Source: Paenibacillus polymyxa (lineage in GTDB: Bacteria > Bacillota > Bacilli > Paenibacillales > Paenibacillaceae). Taken from it: a DNA stretch of 64,000 nt. Positions 1 to 9,439 of the stretch are shown piece by piece (the first letter of the stretch is position 1; every line of letters starts with the position of its first letter). The translations under genes were made by a program, and so were the position numbers. The stretch spans positions 5,528,001 to 5,592,000 of the forward strand of contig NZ_CP049783.1 in the NCBI RefSeq assembly GCF_015710975.1, in the 5' to 3' direction. The notes below the pieces were generated by a model. The model saw only the letters and a program-made list of their open reading frames with translations. It made no database searches and was not told the origin of the DNA.

Positions 1-1133
1 TGCAGTTCTGATACAAGCAGTTCATTACGATAATTTCGCCCTGCAGTATCCATGAGGATCAAGTCACAATGCTCCAGACGTTGAATAGCCCTTTGGACGT
101 CACCGGGAGATTGCACAACTTCAAGCGGTACATTCAAAATCGTAGCGTATGTACGCAGTTGCTCGACGGCTGAAATCCGGTACGTGTCAGAAGTAATAAA
201 TCCAACTTTGCGATGATGTTTGAACAACTGTTCCGCTGCCAACTTTGCAATGGTTGTCGTTTTTCCTACTCCGGTAGGTCCTGCAACATACACAATTTTG
301 GTATCTTGGGAGATCCCTTTATCCAGTCTTGTCTGTATAAAACTGGTCACTTCCTCACGAAAGGCTTGTTCCCAATCAAAAGTTTCAGGCGCAAAAGGAT
401 GCTCACTTCGACGCACATGTACCTGTTCGATCCAATATTCCAGTAAATCACGTGCCACTTCCTGTTCCAACACATGCTCACAAATCTCTTGTAGCGCCTC
501 AGGCCAAGTACTTTCCATTGAAGAGTTTCTGGAGAACCGAGTCATCATCGCTTTCATTTCCCGCAATTCATTAAGCAATGCCTGATTTTCCTCAGCTCCA
601 CTCTTGTCTGGAACACTTGCTTCGATTGGCCGTTTATGCAGCTCACTGGATGATTTCAGGTTCGAAAGCAATACTTCTTGATCAAATGCCTGAGATAGAG
701 TCTCCAGGTTATTAGCAGACCTTGGCGACAAATGCTCCGTTGCTGATGCAACTTGTTCTGTATTAACCGTTAATTCAGCTTGTTCTTCTTTGGAACTACC
801 GGTTATCTGTTGTGAAACCCGTCGATAAGCTTCTGGAGCTGCTTGTCTGGGGACTACAGGTACTGATGGTTTTTCCAGCTTCTCAGGGGTGTTCATTAGA
901 GGCGAAGCAGCCCGGGCAAGCTGGTGTGACGAGCGTTCAGTCCGCCGAGGCTTTTGAGGTTGCTGCTCCTCAACTGCAGCAACCACTTCAATTTTCTTTT
1001 TACTGAACATCCCCATAAAACCGCCGACCTTCACTTCCTTGGTACTTAAAATGACGGCATCTGTTCCTAAGTCACCCCTGATTTGCAGCATGGCTTCTGG
1101 CATGGTATCCACTAGATATCGTTTCACTCTCAT
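1..1133 (-). CDS. flhF: Flagellar biosynthesis GTPase FlhF (C-terminus cut by window edge)
   Basis: FlhF is an SRP-family GTPase that helps set where and how many flagella are built, acting at the membrane with FlhA and FlhG. The start is the ATG at 1133, overlapping the flhA stop by 4 nt (ATGA), so the two are translationally coupled. The N-terminal half is a long charged linker. The P-loop GPTGVGKTT lies near residue 284, followed by DTYRISAVEQLRTYA and LMDTAGR, the G-motifs shared with Ffh and FtsY. The reading frame stays open to base 1, so the last part of the GTPase domain is missing. Identification is secure from the GTPase motifs and position. Confidence 0.95.
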   Translation of the reverse strand, partial: MRVKRYLVDTMPEAMLQIRGDLGTDAVILSTKEVKVGGFMGMFSKKKIEVVAAVEEQQPQKPRRTERSSHQLARAASPLMNTPEKLEKPSVPVVPRQAAPEAYRRVSQQITGSSKEEQAELTVNTEQVASATEHLSPRSANNLETLSQAFDQEVLLSNLKSSSELHKRPIEASVPDKSGAEENQALLNELREMKAMMTRFSRNSSMESTWPEALQEICEHVLEQEVARDLLEYWIEQVHVRRSEHPFAPETFDWEQAFREEVTSFIQTRLDKGISQDTKIVYVAGPTGVGKTTTIAKLAAEQLFKHHRKVGFITSDTYRISAVEQLRTYATILNVPLEVVQSPGDVQRAIQRLEHCDLILMDTAGRNYRNELLVSEL

Positions 1134-3163
1134 AAGTTCACCACCCCGACACTTTGAATTTCAACGTTCGGCTCCAGCTCACTGTACGACAGCACCGGGA
1201 CATCTTGCATCGTCCGCTCCATCACTTGCCGCAAATACATACGTATTGTCGGTGACGTTAACACAATAGGCTGCTGTCCCGATTGAATAAGACGGTTGAT
1301 TTGCTCCATCATCCTTTGATACACCGTTTGCGTTGACACCGGATCAAGAGCCAAATAGCTACCTTGCTCCGACTGCTGCACGCTCTCAGCAATTTTCTTC
1401 TCCAATCCTGGTCCCACGGTAATAACACGCAACGTTTCTCCTTGCTGTGCAAATTGCTGCGTAATCTGACGTGATAACGCTTGACGAACATATTCAGTCA
1501 GCACGTCTGGATCTTTTGTATAAGTACCATAGTCAGCCAGCGTCTCGAATATAGTCACCATATCGCGAATAGAGATTTTTTCTTTCAACAGCTTGGCCAG
1601 CACTTTTTGTACGTCCCCAATCGCAAGCACAGAAGGAATAAGATCGTCCACCAGCACTGGATAATTCTCCTTGAGATTGTCAACCAACGAACGTGTTTCC
1701 TGTCTGCCAAGCAACTCATGGGCATGTTTCTTGATCGTTTCTGTTAGATGAGTAGCTACAACTGAAGGTGGATCAACCACCGTATAACCTGACAGTTCAG
1801 CAACATCCTTCGTGTTCTCGTCAATCCAGAGCGCAGGCAGTCCGAAGGCCGGTTCTGTCGTTTCAATCCCTGTAATGGAGTCGTCGTCGTATCCCGGACT
1901 CATAGCCAGATAATGATTCAACAACAGTTCTCCACCGCCTACCGTATTGCCTTTAATTTTAATTACATATTCGTTAGGCTTGAGCTGAATGTTATCCCGA
2001 ATACGAATAACCGGCACAACCAACCCCAGCTCCAAGGCGCATTGACGGCGAATCATAATAATCCGATCCAGTAGATCACCGCCTTGCTGTGTATCCGCCA
2101 ACGGAATCAACCCGTACCCAAACTCAAATTCAATCGGATCTACTTGAAGCAAATTAATGACACTTTCCGGACTACGCACCTCTTCGATTTGTTGCTCCTC
2201 CTCCAGCTGTTCATCAGCAATTTGCTTGCGTTCCATATTGCCCTGCATTCTTCGGGCTGCAAAAAACAATAGAATCGCAAGTGGAAGAGTTGTAATAATA
2301 TGAATAGGTGTGAAAAGGCCCAATAATGCAATGGTGGCAGCCACTATGTAGATCAATTTTGGATATGAAAAGAGCTGTCCGGTTAAATCTTCTGCCAAGT
2401 TGCCATCCGACGTAGCCCGCGTAACAATCAAGCCTGAAGCCGTGGATATGAGCAGCGCGGGAATCTGGCTGACCAATCCATCACCGATCGTGAGAACAGA
2501 ATACGTTGACAGCGCTTCTTGAAATCCTTTTCCCTGAACGGCCATACCGATAATAAAGCCGCCCACCAGGTTAATGATCAAAATGATAATACTGGCGATC
2601 GCATCGCCTTTAACGAATTTACTCGCACCATCCATAACTCCGTAAAAATCCGCTTCCCGTTCGATTTTACTGCGTCGTTCACGGGCTTGCTGCTCATTAA
2701 TTAGACCTGCATTCAAATCAGCATCAATACTCATTTGTTTACCTGGCATCGCATCCAATGTAAACCGGGCGCCCACCTCTGCTACCCGCTCCGATCCTTT
2801 GGTAATAACAATGAACTGTACGACCACAAGAATGAGGAAGACAACAAAGCCGACGGCAATTTGGCCACCTGCAATCCAGCTACCAAACGTAGCAACTACT
2901 TCGCCGGCATGACCCTCACCTAAAATAAGTTTGGTCGTAGAAATGTTGAGCGCCAAACGAAACAACGTTGTAATGAGCAGCAATGAAGGAAAGATAGAGA
3001 ACTGTAAAGCTTCCTTCGTGTTCATTGAAACAAGTAGAATCATCAAAGCAATAGAAATATTAATGACGAGCAGAATATCCAGCAGCCATGAAGGGATCGG
3101 GAGAATCATCATAAGAACGATACCGATGACGCCTGCAAGGACGGTTATTTCTTTTATTTTCAC
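1130..3163 (-). CDS. flhA: Flagellar type III export gate protein FlhA
   Basis: FlhA (677 aa) is the large membrane protein of the flagellar export gate, using proton motive force and docking chaperone-substrate complexes through its C-terminal cytoplasmic domain. The first ~330 residues are strongly hydrophobic (multiple membrane helices). The FHIPEP family signature spans about residues 125-153 (RVAEVGARFTLDAMPG and onward), and the remainder is a soluble domain. The start is a GTG with a GGAGG about 11 nt upstream. It sits 23 nt after flhB and overlaps flhF by 4 nt. Length and layout are normal for the family. Confidence 0.97.
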   Translation of the reverse strand: MKIKEITVLAGVIGIVLMMILPIPSWLLDILLVINISIALMILLVSMNTKEALQFSIFPSLLLITTLFRLALNISTTKLILGEGHAGEVVATFGSWIAGGQIAVGFVVFLILVVVQFIVITKGSERVAEVGARFTLDAMPGKQMSIDADLNAGLINEQQARERRSKIEREADFYGVMDGASKFVKGDAIASIIILIINLVGGFIIGMAVQGKGFQEALSTYSVLTIGDGLVSQIPALLISTASGLIVTRATSDGNLAEDLTGQLFSYPKLIYIVAATIALLGLFTPIHIITTLPLAILLFFAARRMQGNMERKQIADEQLEEEQQIEEVRSPESVINLLQVDPIEFEFGYGLIPLADTQQGGDLLDRIIMIRRQCALELGLVVPVIRIRDNIQLKPNEYVIKIKGNTVGGGELLLNHYLAMSPGYDDDSITGIETTEPAFGLPALWIDENTKDVAELSGYTVVDPPSVVATHLTETIKKHAHELLGRQETRSLVDNLKENYPVLVDDLIPSVLAIGDVQKVLAKLLKEKISIRDMVTIFETLADYGTYTKDPDVLTEYVRQALSRQITQQFAQQGETLRVITVGPGLEKKIAESVQQSEQGSYLALDPVSTQTVYQRMMEQINRLIQSGQQPIVLTSPTIRMYLRQVMERTMQDVPVLSYSELEPNVEIQSVGVVNL

Positions 3164-3186
3164 GGGTCTCTTGGCCTCCGATCCCT

Positions 3187-4299
3187 TTATTTCACTTTAC
3201 CTTTTAATTTATATACATACGCCAGCACTTCAGCAACGGCCTGAAAAAGATCAGCTGGTATCGCATCCCCGATTTCGGCTCTTTGAAACAGCGCCCGCGC
3301 CAGCGGCTTGTTTTCCATCGTTATAACGCCGTTTTGCTTGGCAATTTCCTTAATTCGGAGCGCGACATAATCTTGTCCTTTCGCAATAATCTGCGGCGCC
3401 TCCATCTCCGAACCGTCATATTTCAAAGCCACAGCAAAGTGCGTAGGGTTGGTGATGATGACATCTGCATTAGGAACCTCCTGCATCATGCGCTGCATAG
3501 CCATACGGCGCTGCCGCTCGCGAATTTTCCCTTTGATCAGCGGGTCACCCTCCATTTTCTTGTACTCATCTTTGATGTCCTGTTTGGACATTTTCAGATT
3601 TTTCTCATGCTCATAACGTTGATACATATAATCCAATATTGCTAAAATGAACAGCACCACACCAATTTTGAGTCCCAGTTCCATTGTTAATGAAGCGGTA
3701 AAACTCAACATCTGGTCGCCGGACATCTCAGCCAGTTTGGGTAGGTCAGCCTTTGTTTTCCAAAGTACGCTGTACACCAGATAACCAATTACGGTCATTT
3801 TTAAAACAGATTTCAGGAATTCAACTAATGACCTCATGGAAAAAATATTTTTGAATCCTTTAATCGGGTCAATCTTGCTAAACTTGGGTGTAATGCCCTC
3901 TCCGGTTAATAAAAAACCGATCTGCATGTAATTCGCTGCGATCCCGATGACAATGGCACCCACAAAAATAGGAGCCAGCATAATCAAGATTTGCACACCA
4001 TACTCACCCATCATCAGTAGCGTTGTATTCGGTGTTACTTCCATAGACAGCCGATTCACAAAAATATCCCGAAACAAGCGGACCGCATGATCCTTAAAAT
4101 ACCCGCCGAAAATCATGAGGCAAAAAAACGTAACTAGCAGGACACCAGCAGCGGGCAACTCCATGCTCTTGGCAACCTGCCCTTTTTGTCTTGCATCCTG
4201 TTTCTTCTTGGGTGTAGCTTTTTCCGTTTTTTCCCCTGAGAACAACTGCAGGTTCATAGCATATTTAAATGACAAACTACGTTCCTCCAGACCAGACAT
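3187..4299 (-). CDS. flhB: Flagellar export switch protein FlhB
   Basis: FlhB sets substrate specificity of the flagellar export apparatus, switching from rod/hook to filament substrates after autocleavage and interaction with FliK. Four hydrophobic segments are followed by a cytoplasmic domain with the autocleavage motif NPTH at residues 284-287. The ATG at 4299 overlaps the fliR stop (TAATG). However, a strong GGAGGAA lies 8 nt before an in-frame TTG at codon 9, and the family-like N-terminus (SGEKTEKATPKKK) begins near residue 21, so the true start could be that TTG. About 370 aa, as expected. Confidence 0.96.
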   Translation of the reverse strand: MSGLEERSLSFKYAMNLQLFSGEKTEKATPKKKQDARQKGQVAKSMELPAAGVLLVTFFCLMIFGGYFKDHAVRLFRDIFVNRLSMEVTPNTTLLMMGEYGVQILIMLAPIFVGAIVIGIAANYMQIGFLLTGEGITPKFSKIDPIKGFKNIFSMRSLVEFLKSVLKMTVIGYLVYSVLWKTKADLPKLAEMSGDQMLSFTASLTMELGLKIGVVLFILAILDYMYQRYEHEKNLKMSKQDIKDEYKKMEGDPLIKGKIRERQRRMAMQRMMQEVPNADVIITNPTHFAVALKYDGSEMEAPQIIAKGQDYVALRIKEIAKQNGVITMENKPLARALFQRAEIGDAIPADLFQAVAEVLAYVYKLKGKVK

Positions 4300-5087
4300 T
4301 AAGGACGATTACCCATAACATCCAACAAGTTGCGCATGGATTCGAACATCACAGAAAACAATCTTTCGAATATAAAAGCAAAACCTGGCATAAGAAGCAG
4401 TAACATGAACAATCCCACAATTATTTTTAGCGGCACGCCAATGACAAAAATATTAAATTGCGGTGCTGTTTTAGCTAAAAAACCGAGTCCCACATCCGTT
4501 AAAAAGGTAGCTACTACAATGGGAGCAGCAATTTGAAAGGCCAGCATAAACGATTCCGCAAAAGAACGTACCAGGAATTCAGTTACACTGCCACCATACA
4601 GCTTTATAAAAAAATCATTTGTCAGCGGTACCCAATCATAACTGTATAAAATAGCGTTTAGCAGATGATGGTGCCCGTTTATGCTCAAAAAGAACAATAC
4701 AGCTATGGCGAACTTGAAATTACCCGTAAGAGGCGTTGAAGCCCCTGTCATGGGATCAAATACACTGGCCATTCCGAATCCCACCTGTAGGTCTATAAAT
4801 GAACCTGCGGTTTGGATCGCTGTCATGAACAAATATGCAGTAAATCCCAGCAACAACCCAATCAGCACCTCACGCCCTACTAACAGCACATATGCTACAT
4901 CGGTCGGCACCTGTTGATGCGTACCATATGTAAGATACACGACCAAAGCTAGAAATCCTGAAATTCCGACCTTAAAGATATTAGGTACCCCTCGGGTTGA
5001 AAAAATAGGCGCTACTACAAAAAACGAGGTAATCCGACAAAAAATCAGCAAAAAAACAGGAAAACTCTGCAACAATATGTTCATCAC
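4299..5087 (-). CDS. fliR: Flagellar export gate protein FliR
   Basis: FliR (262 aa) is a polytopic component of the FliPQR export channel in the basal body. The protein is hydrophobic along most of its length with about six predicted membrane segments, and carries family-typical stretches such as QTAGSFIDLQVGFGMA near residue 90. The start is GTG at 5087 directly followed by an ATG at 5084; either could be used. fliQ ends 7 nt upstream, and the fliR stop overlaps the flhB start by 1 nt. The fliP-fliQ-fliR-flhB order is the standard one. Confidence 0.96.
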   Translation of the reverse strand: MMNILLQSFPVFLLIFCRITSFFVVAPIFSTRGVPNIFKVGISGFLALVVYLTYGTHQQVPTDVAYVLLVGREVLIGLLLGFTAYLFMTAIQTAGSFIDLQVGFGMASVFDPMTGASTPLTGNFKFAIAVLFFLSINGHHHLLNAILYSYDWVPLTNDFFIKLYGGSVTEFLVRSFAESFMLAFQIAAPIVVATFLTDVGLGFLAKTAPQFNIFVIGVPLKIIVGLFMLLLLMPGFAFIFERLFSVMFESMRNLLDVMGNRP

Positions 5088-5094
5088 TTTCAGC

Positions 5095-5364
5095 CTAACC
5101 TATATATTTGTACAGATTGTCCAGAATGTTATACGTAAAGTCCACTAATGTGGTCAATATCCAGGGCCCGAACAAAAGCAATGCCAGCAATACGGCGACA
5201 ATCTTCGGAACAAAGGCCAGTGTCTGCTCCTGAATTTGAGTTGTCGCTTGAAAAATACTGATGATCAAACCCACGACTAGCCCCAAAATCAGCATCGGAG
5301 CACTCACCTTGAGTACAATGTACACCGCTTGCCCAGCCAGGGAAATAATAAACTCCGAAGTCAT
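5095..5364 (-). CDS. fliQ: Flagellar export gate protein FliQ
   Basis: FliQ (89 aa) is a small export-channel subunit forming a membrane hairpin in the FliPQR complex. Two hydrophobic helices (about residues 15-38 and 50-75) are separated by a short loop with ATTQIQEQTLAFVPK, characteristic of the family. The ATG is preceded by AAGGAGGAC at good spacing. It lies 37 nt after fliP and 7 nt before fliR. Confidence 0.96.
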   Translation of the reverse strand: MTSEFIISLAGQAVYIVLKVSAPMLILGLVVGLIISIFQATTQIQEQTLAFVPKIVAVLLALLLFGPWILTTLVDFTYNILDNLYKYIG

Positions 5365-5401
5365 TGCCGTCCTCCTTGATTGCTGTCCTTGCAGAAAGTA
5401 T

Positions 5402-6157
5402 TCATGTATTAAAACTCAGAAGTAATGATTTGACGACCAAATACCAACCATCTACAAGTACGAAGAGCAGTATTTTAAAAGGAAGCGAGATCATTACTGG
5501 TGGTAGCATCATCATCCCCATAGCCATGAGTGTACTGGACACTACAATATCTATAACTAAAAAGGGTATGAAAATCATAAAGCCCATCTGAAATGCCGTT
5601 TTCAACTCACTGATTGCATAAGCCGGAACCATCACCGTTAGTGGAATATCTTGATAATTCTTTGGTTTTTCCATCTTGGTGTATTTCATAAAGAGCAGTA
5701 GATCCTTCTCACGTGTATGAGAGAACATAAAGGTCTTAATGGGTACCGATGCCTTATCCAGTGCCTGAGACTGTGTTATATCCCCCTTGAGATACGGCTG
5801 AAGCGCAGTTTCGTTCATAGCGGAGAAGGTCGGTGCCATAATAAATAAGGTGAGAAACAAGGCCAGTCCAACAAGCACCTGATTGGGCGGCATCTGCTGA
5901 GTTCCCAGTGAAGTTCGCACAAAGCCAAGTACAATCACGATACGCGTAAAACTTGTCATAAGTACAAGCAACGCGGGCGCTACACTAATGACAGTAATAA
6001 GTAAAATAATAGACAGCGAGGTGGCACCGGGCTGTCCTTTGTCCGAATTGCCGACTTGAATATCAATGTTCGGAATCGGTTCCGCAGAGGCCGCCGTCAC
6101 CGAAATGAAGCTGAATAAGACAAGTAGCAAACATGCTAGTATAATCTTTTTTCTCAT
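5402..6157 (-). CDS. fliP: Flagellar export gate protein FliP
   Basis: FliP (251 aa) forms the core of the type III export pore with FliQ and FliR. It begins with a cleavable-looking signal sequence (KK, then a hydrophobic run ending in ASA near residue 25), as is usual for FliP. Four further membrane segments and conserved stretches such as TSFTRIVIVLGFVR and LGTQQMPPNQVLVGLALFLT identify it. The start ATG overlaps the stop of fliO by 4 nt, indicating translational coupling. Confidence 0.97.
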   Translation of the reverse strand: MRKKIILACLLLVLFSFISVTAASAEPIPNIDIQVGNSDKGQPGATSLSIILLITVISVAPALLVLMTSFTRIVIVLGFVRTSLGTQQMPPNQVLVGLALFLTLFIMAPTFSAMNETALQPYLKGDITQSQALDKASVPIKTFMFSHTREKDLLLFMKYTKMEKPKNYQDIPLTVMVPAYAISELKTAFQMGFMIFIPFLVIDIVVSSTLMAMGMMMLPPVMISLPFKILLFVLVDGWYLVVKSLLLSFNT

Positions 6158-6690
6158 GAATCTCCCGACCGATCTGTAGTATTCTCCTCATTGCGCAGCT
6201 TTTCAAGTTTATCCTTGCGATTCGGCATCTGCCGGAGCTTGGATTCAAACATCTCATGAAAAGACGTCTCCTCTTCAGACTGCTGCTGCTGTGCCGCGTT
6301 GTTCCGGCGAAGCTTATCCGCAATTTTAGCGAATAGCGGGGCAATCGGGCCGCGCTGCAGAGAAGCTTCCTGCTCCAGTGCGGCCAAAATTTGCTCCACT
6401 TCTTCAGGATCGGATACTTTGTCAACAAGCCGGATATCTTCTCCCACACCAATGAGGTACACACTGCTACCAACTTCAACAAGCTGAAGGGATTTATTGG
6501 GGCCAAGCCCCACGCCTCCCAGTATGCGAACGGAGCGGTTGCTGAACCAGCTCTGATTTCTTTTACTCAAAAACCGTATCAAGTACACGATCAGTACGAT
6601 GATAAAGATTAGCACGAAAAGGACCCAAGCAATGTTTCCTATATTGCTGGATGTACTCAAAGCGTCAGAGGCACCCTGTTGTGTATCCAT
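6154..6690 (-). CDS. fliO: Flagellar biosynthesis protein FliO/FliZ family
   Basis: This 178-aa protein has one membrane helix (about residues 18-40), then a cytoplasmic domain with the FliO-like pattern VRILGGVGLGPNKSLQLVEVGSSVYLIGVGEDI. FliO assists assembly of the FliP ring. In B. subtilis the same locus is called fliZ. The C-terminal third is charged and Gln-rich (QQQQSEEE) and looks disordered. It sits between cheY and fliP and overlaps fliP by 4 nt. The assignment rests on fold pattern and position; FliO proteins diverge quickly. Confidence 0.9.
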   Translation of the reverse strand: MDTQQGASDALSTSSNIGNIAWVLFVLIFIIVLIVYLIRFLSKRNQSWFSNRSVRILGGVGLGPNKSLQLVEVGSSVYLIGVGEDIRLVDKVSDPEEVEQILAALEQEASLQRGPIAPLFAKIADKLRRNNAAQQQQSEEETSFHEMFESKLRQMPNRKDKLEKLRNEENTTDRSGDS

Positions 6691-6702
6691 ACTGGATGCG
6701 CC

Positions 6703-7068
6703 TTACACACCCAGTGTTTTGTTGATGGCTTCGATAACCCGATCCGATTGGAATGGCTTAACGATAAAATCTTTTGCACCAGCTTGAATGGCATCAATTA
6801 CCATAGCTTGCTGCCCCATCGCGGAACACATGATAACCTTTGCATTCGGGTCAATTTGTTTGATTTCCTTCAGAGCGGCAATGCCGTCCATCTCAGGCAT
6901 CGTGATATCCATCGTAATCAGGTCCGGACGAAGCTCCTTGAATTTTTCAATGGCCTGTGATCCATCCTGGGCCTCTCCTACTACTTCAAATCCATTTTTG
7001 GACAGGATGTCCCGAATCATCATTCTCATAAATGCAGCATCGTCCACGATCAAAATACGGTTTGCCAT
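6703..7068 (-). CDS. cheY: Chemotaxis response regulator CheY
   Basis: CheY (121 aa) is a single-domain receiver. When phosphorylated by CheA it binds FliM and FliY at the motor to bias rotation. All active-site residues are visible: acidic pair D9-D10, phospho-acceptor D54, S82, and K104 before a cis-proline. The start ATG has AGGGAGGA upstream. Its place between fliY and fliO matches Bacillus, where the CheY-P phosphatase gene fliY is the upstream neighbour. No output domain is present. Confidence 0.97.
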   Translation of the reverse strand: MANRILIVDDAAFMRMMIRDILSKNGFEVVGEAQDGSQAIEKFKELRPDLITMDITMPEMDGIAALKEIKQIDPNAKVIMCSAMGQQAMVIDAIQAGAKDFIVKPFQSDRVIEAINKTLGV

Positions 7069-7097
7069 CTGAAATAAATCCTCCCTAAATTATGCTT

Positions 7098-8408
7098 TTA
7101 TTGTAATTTTTGAATTCGGTCCCATTGGCTTACAATATCCGTTACACGCACGCCAAAGTTCTCGTCGATTACGACAACCTCGCCCTTGGCAATCAGTTTG
7201 TTGTTAACCATAATGTCCACCGGCTCCCCGGCAAGCTTGTCCAGTTCAATAATTGAACCTTGTGAGAGCTCCAGAATATCTTTAATTTGCTTTTGGGTCC
7301 TTCCTAATTCTACGGTGACTCTAAGGGGAATGTCCATCAATAAATTTAAATTGTTTTCATCCACTTGCGGAAATCCACCGGACTGCAAGTTAGAAAATTG
7401 TACAGGCTGCACATTTACATTGCGCCCTGGCGGTACGGCCCCGTAATGATGAGGCGTTCCATAAGGCACTTGCGGCGGTACACCTGCTGGCATTCCATAA
7501 CCCGGCGTTCCATACCCTGGAGCGCCCTGCTGCCCATATCCCGGGTCTTGCGGATACATCGGCGGTTGTTGCCCATAGCCTACATCTTGCGGCACCTGCG
7601 CGGCTGCAGGCGGCTGTTGGTAGGCTGGTGACGGCGGCTGCGGAGTACTAGCTTGTGTCGGCGCTTCGGGAGCAGCTGTTGCAGCTGCCTGCTGTACGGA
7701 TGCTTGCGGTTGCTCGTCATCCTCTCCGCCATTCATTAAGATGCTCACCATCTTCTTGGCGAAATTAACAGGTAACAGTTGCATCAGCGTAGAGTCAATC
7801 AGATCTCCAATCAATAACCGGAAGGATACTGTAATCAACGTCTCTTCATCTGGCAGGCTGGATACTCCATCACCGTGCAGAGGATCCAAAATATCAATCC
7901 CTGGTGGAGAGATATTAACAAAACGATTAAACATGGTAGACATAGAGGTCGCAGACGATCCCATCATCTGGTTCATCGCTTCCTGCACAGCACTGATGTG
8001 AATTTCATTCAATTCTTCATCTGCCGGATTTCCTCCACCACCAAGCATTAAATCCGCTATAACCTGCGCATCACGCTTTTTAATTACGAGCGAGTTAATG
8101 CCTTCAAATCCATCGACATAATTTACATGTACGGCTACGTGCGGCTTTGGAAATGCAGTTTCAAATTCAGAACGTGTAATAATTGAAACTTTAGGTGTCG
8201 TAATATCCACCTTTTGACCGAGCAGTGTGGAAAGAGCCGTAGCTGCGCTGCCGAACGTTATATTACCGATTTCCCCGAGAGCATCTTGCTCCAGGGAAGT
8301 CAGAAAATCGTCAACGGTCTTGCCTGCGGGAGTAGAATCCGTCCCCGCTTCAGACTGTTTCAGCAAGGCATCAATTTCCTCCTGGGACAAATAGTCTTTA
8401 CTCGTCAA
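7098..8408 (-). CDS. fliY: Flagellar motor switch phosphatase FliY
   Basis: FliY is a rotor protein that combines CheC-type CheY-P phosphatase activity with a FliN-like C-ring domain. Two phosphatase motifs of the form (D/S)-x3-E-x2-N are present: DALGEIGN and SAVQEAMN. A Pro/Gln/Gly/Tyr-rich linker (roughly residues 245-340, with repeated PGYG units) leads to a C-terminal SpoA/FliN domain (about 358-430). The start chosen is TTG at 8408: AAGGAG precedes it by about 9 nt inside the end of fliM. An in-frame ATG at 8456 would overlap fliM by 59 nt and lacks a site. An N-terminal LSQEEIDALL motif, as in FliM, should bind CheY-P. Confidence 0.94.
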   Translation of the reverse strand: MTSKDYLSQEEIDALLKQSEAGTDSTPAGKTVDDFLTSLEQDALGEIGNITFGSAATALSTLLGQKVDITTPKVSIITRSEFETAFPKPHVAVHVNYVDGFEGINSLVIKKRDAQVIADLMLGGGGNPADEELNEIHISAVQEAMNQMMGSSATSMSTMFNRFVNISPPGIDILDPLHGDGVSSLPDEETLITVSFRLLIGDLIDSTLMQLLPVNFAKKMVSILMNGGEDDEQPQASVQQAAATAAPEAPTQASTPQPPSPAYQQPPAAAQVPQDVGYGQQPPMYPQDPGYGQQGAPGYGTPGYGMPAGVPPQVPYGTPHHYGAVPPGRNVNVQPVQFSNLQSGGFPQVDENNLNLLMDIPLRVTVELGRTQKQIKDILELSQGSIIELDKLAGEPVDIMVNNKLIAKGEVVVIDENFGVRVTDIVSQWDRIQKLQ

Positions 8409-9396
8409 TTTCTTCAACTCCTTCGTTGACAATTTCATCAATTTGTACGGCAACACGATCTCTTACCATGCCGGGACTTCCCATAAACTTCAATCTCTCG
8501 CCTACCCGGATGGATAGTCCTTCTTTGACTGGCTTGTTCAATGAAATGACATCCCCTACCGAAAGGCCTAAAAACTCAGCTACATTTATCCGGGATTCAC
8601 CCAACTCCGCAATAATAGGAAGCTCTGCTTTGGTGACCCGTAATCTCAAGGCGTCTATCTCTTCAGGCGCCCTTGATTTCTTTTCGGATGTAAACCACTG
8701 GTGCGTGGACAGTCTGGCCATAATAGGTTCCAATACCACGTGCGGGATACAGAGGTTAATCATCCCTGTGGTATCACCAATTTTGGTGCTAAGCGAAATC
8801 AGAGCAATCGTCTCATTCGGCGAAACAATCTGCATGAACTGCGGATTTGTTTCCATAGCCTCTAGACGTGGTTCAATGTCCAGTACCGTTTTCCAAGCCT
8901 CTTGCAGGCTATCAAAGGTACGGCTGAAAATTCGCTCCATGATCGTCGTCTCGATTTCGGTCAATGCGGTAACCTTAGTTGGTGCCGAACCTGTTCCTCC
9001 GAGAAGCCTGTCCAGCATGGCATAAGCTACGTTCGGGTGAACCTCAAGCACCATTCGGCCTTCCAGTGGTTCAGCTTCAAAAATGTTTAGAATGGTCATT
9101 TTCGGAATGGAGCGAATGAATTCATCATATGGAAGCTGCTCCACCTGAACGACATTAATCTGGACAAAAGTACGAAGCTGTGCTGAAAAATAAGTGGTCA
9201 GATACCGTGCAAAGTTCTCGTGTATCCGCGTCAGACTTCGTATGTGGTCCTTGGAAAACCTAAGCGCTCTCTTGAAATCATAAGCGCGAACTTTCTTTTG
9301 GGTTTCTTCCTTTTTGAGTTCTTCCGCATCCATTTCACCGGACGAGAGAGCTGCTAAAAGGGCATCAATTTCCCCTTGTGACAGTACATCCACCAA
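8398..9396 (-). CDS. fliM: Flagellar motor switch protein FliM
   Basis: FliM (332 aa) is the C-ring protein that receives CheY-P and changes rotation sense. The N-terminal CheY-binding motif LSQGEIDALL is at residues 5-14, followed by a CheC-like middle domain and a C-terminal SpoA domain. The start is a TTG at 9396, preceded by GGGGGTGA with 7 nt spacing; a GTG one codon later is an alternative. The 3' end overlaps the fliY start, which draws its ribosome binding site from within fliM. Confidence 0.97.
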   Translation of the reverse strand: MVDVLSQGEIDALLAALSSGEMDAEELKKEETQKKVRAYDFKRALRFSKDHIRSLTRIHENFARYLTTYFSAQLRTFVQINVVQVEQLPYDEFIRSIPKMTILNIFEAEPLEGRMVLEVHPNVAYAMLDRLLGGTGSAPTKVTALTEIETTIMERIFSRTFDSLQEAWKTVLDIEPRLEAMETNPQFMQIVSPNETIALISLSTKIGDTTGMINLCIPHVVLEPIMARLSTHQWFTSEKKSRAPEEIDALRLRVTKAELPIIAELGESRINVAEFLGLSVGDVISLNKPVKEGLSIRVGERLKFMGSPGMVRDRVAVQIDEIVNEGVEEIDE

Positions 9397-9439
9397 TGTT
9401 ATTCACCCCCTTACGTGTTCCTGACAAGATCACCTGGAA

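Noticed and set aside
7446..7640. Frame disruption or fusion in fliY because of its long repetitive middle
   Set aside because: The frame is continuous and both the phosphatase and FliN-like domains are intact; the Pro/Gly/Tyr-rich part is a linker.
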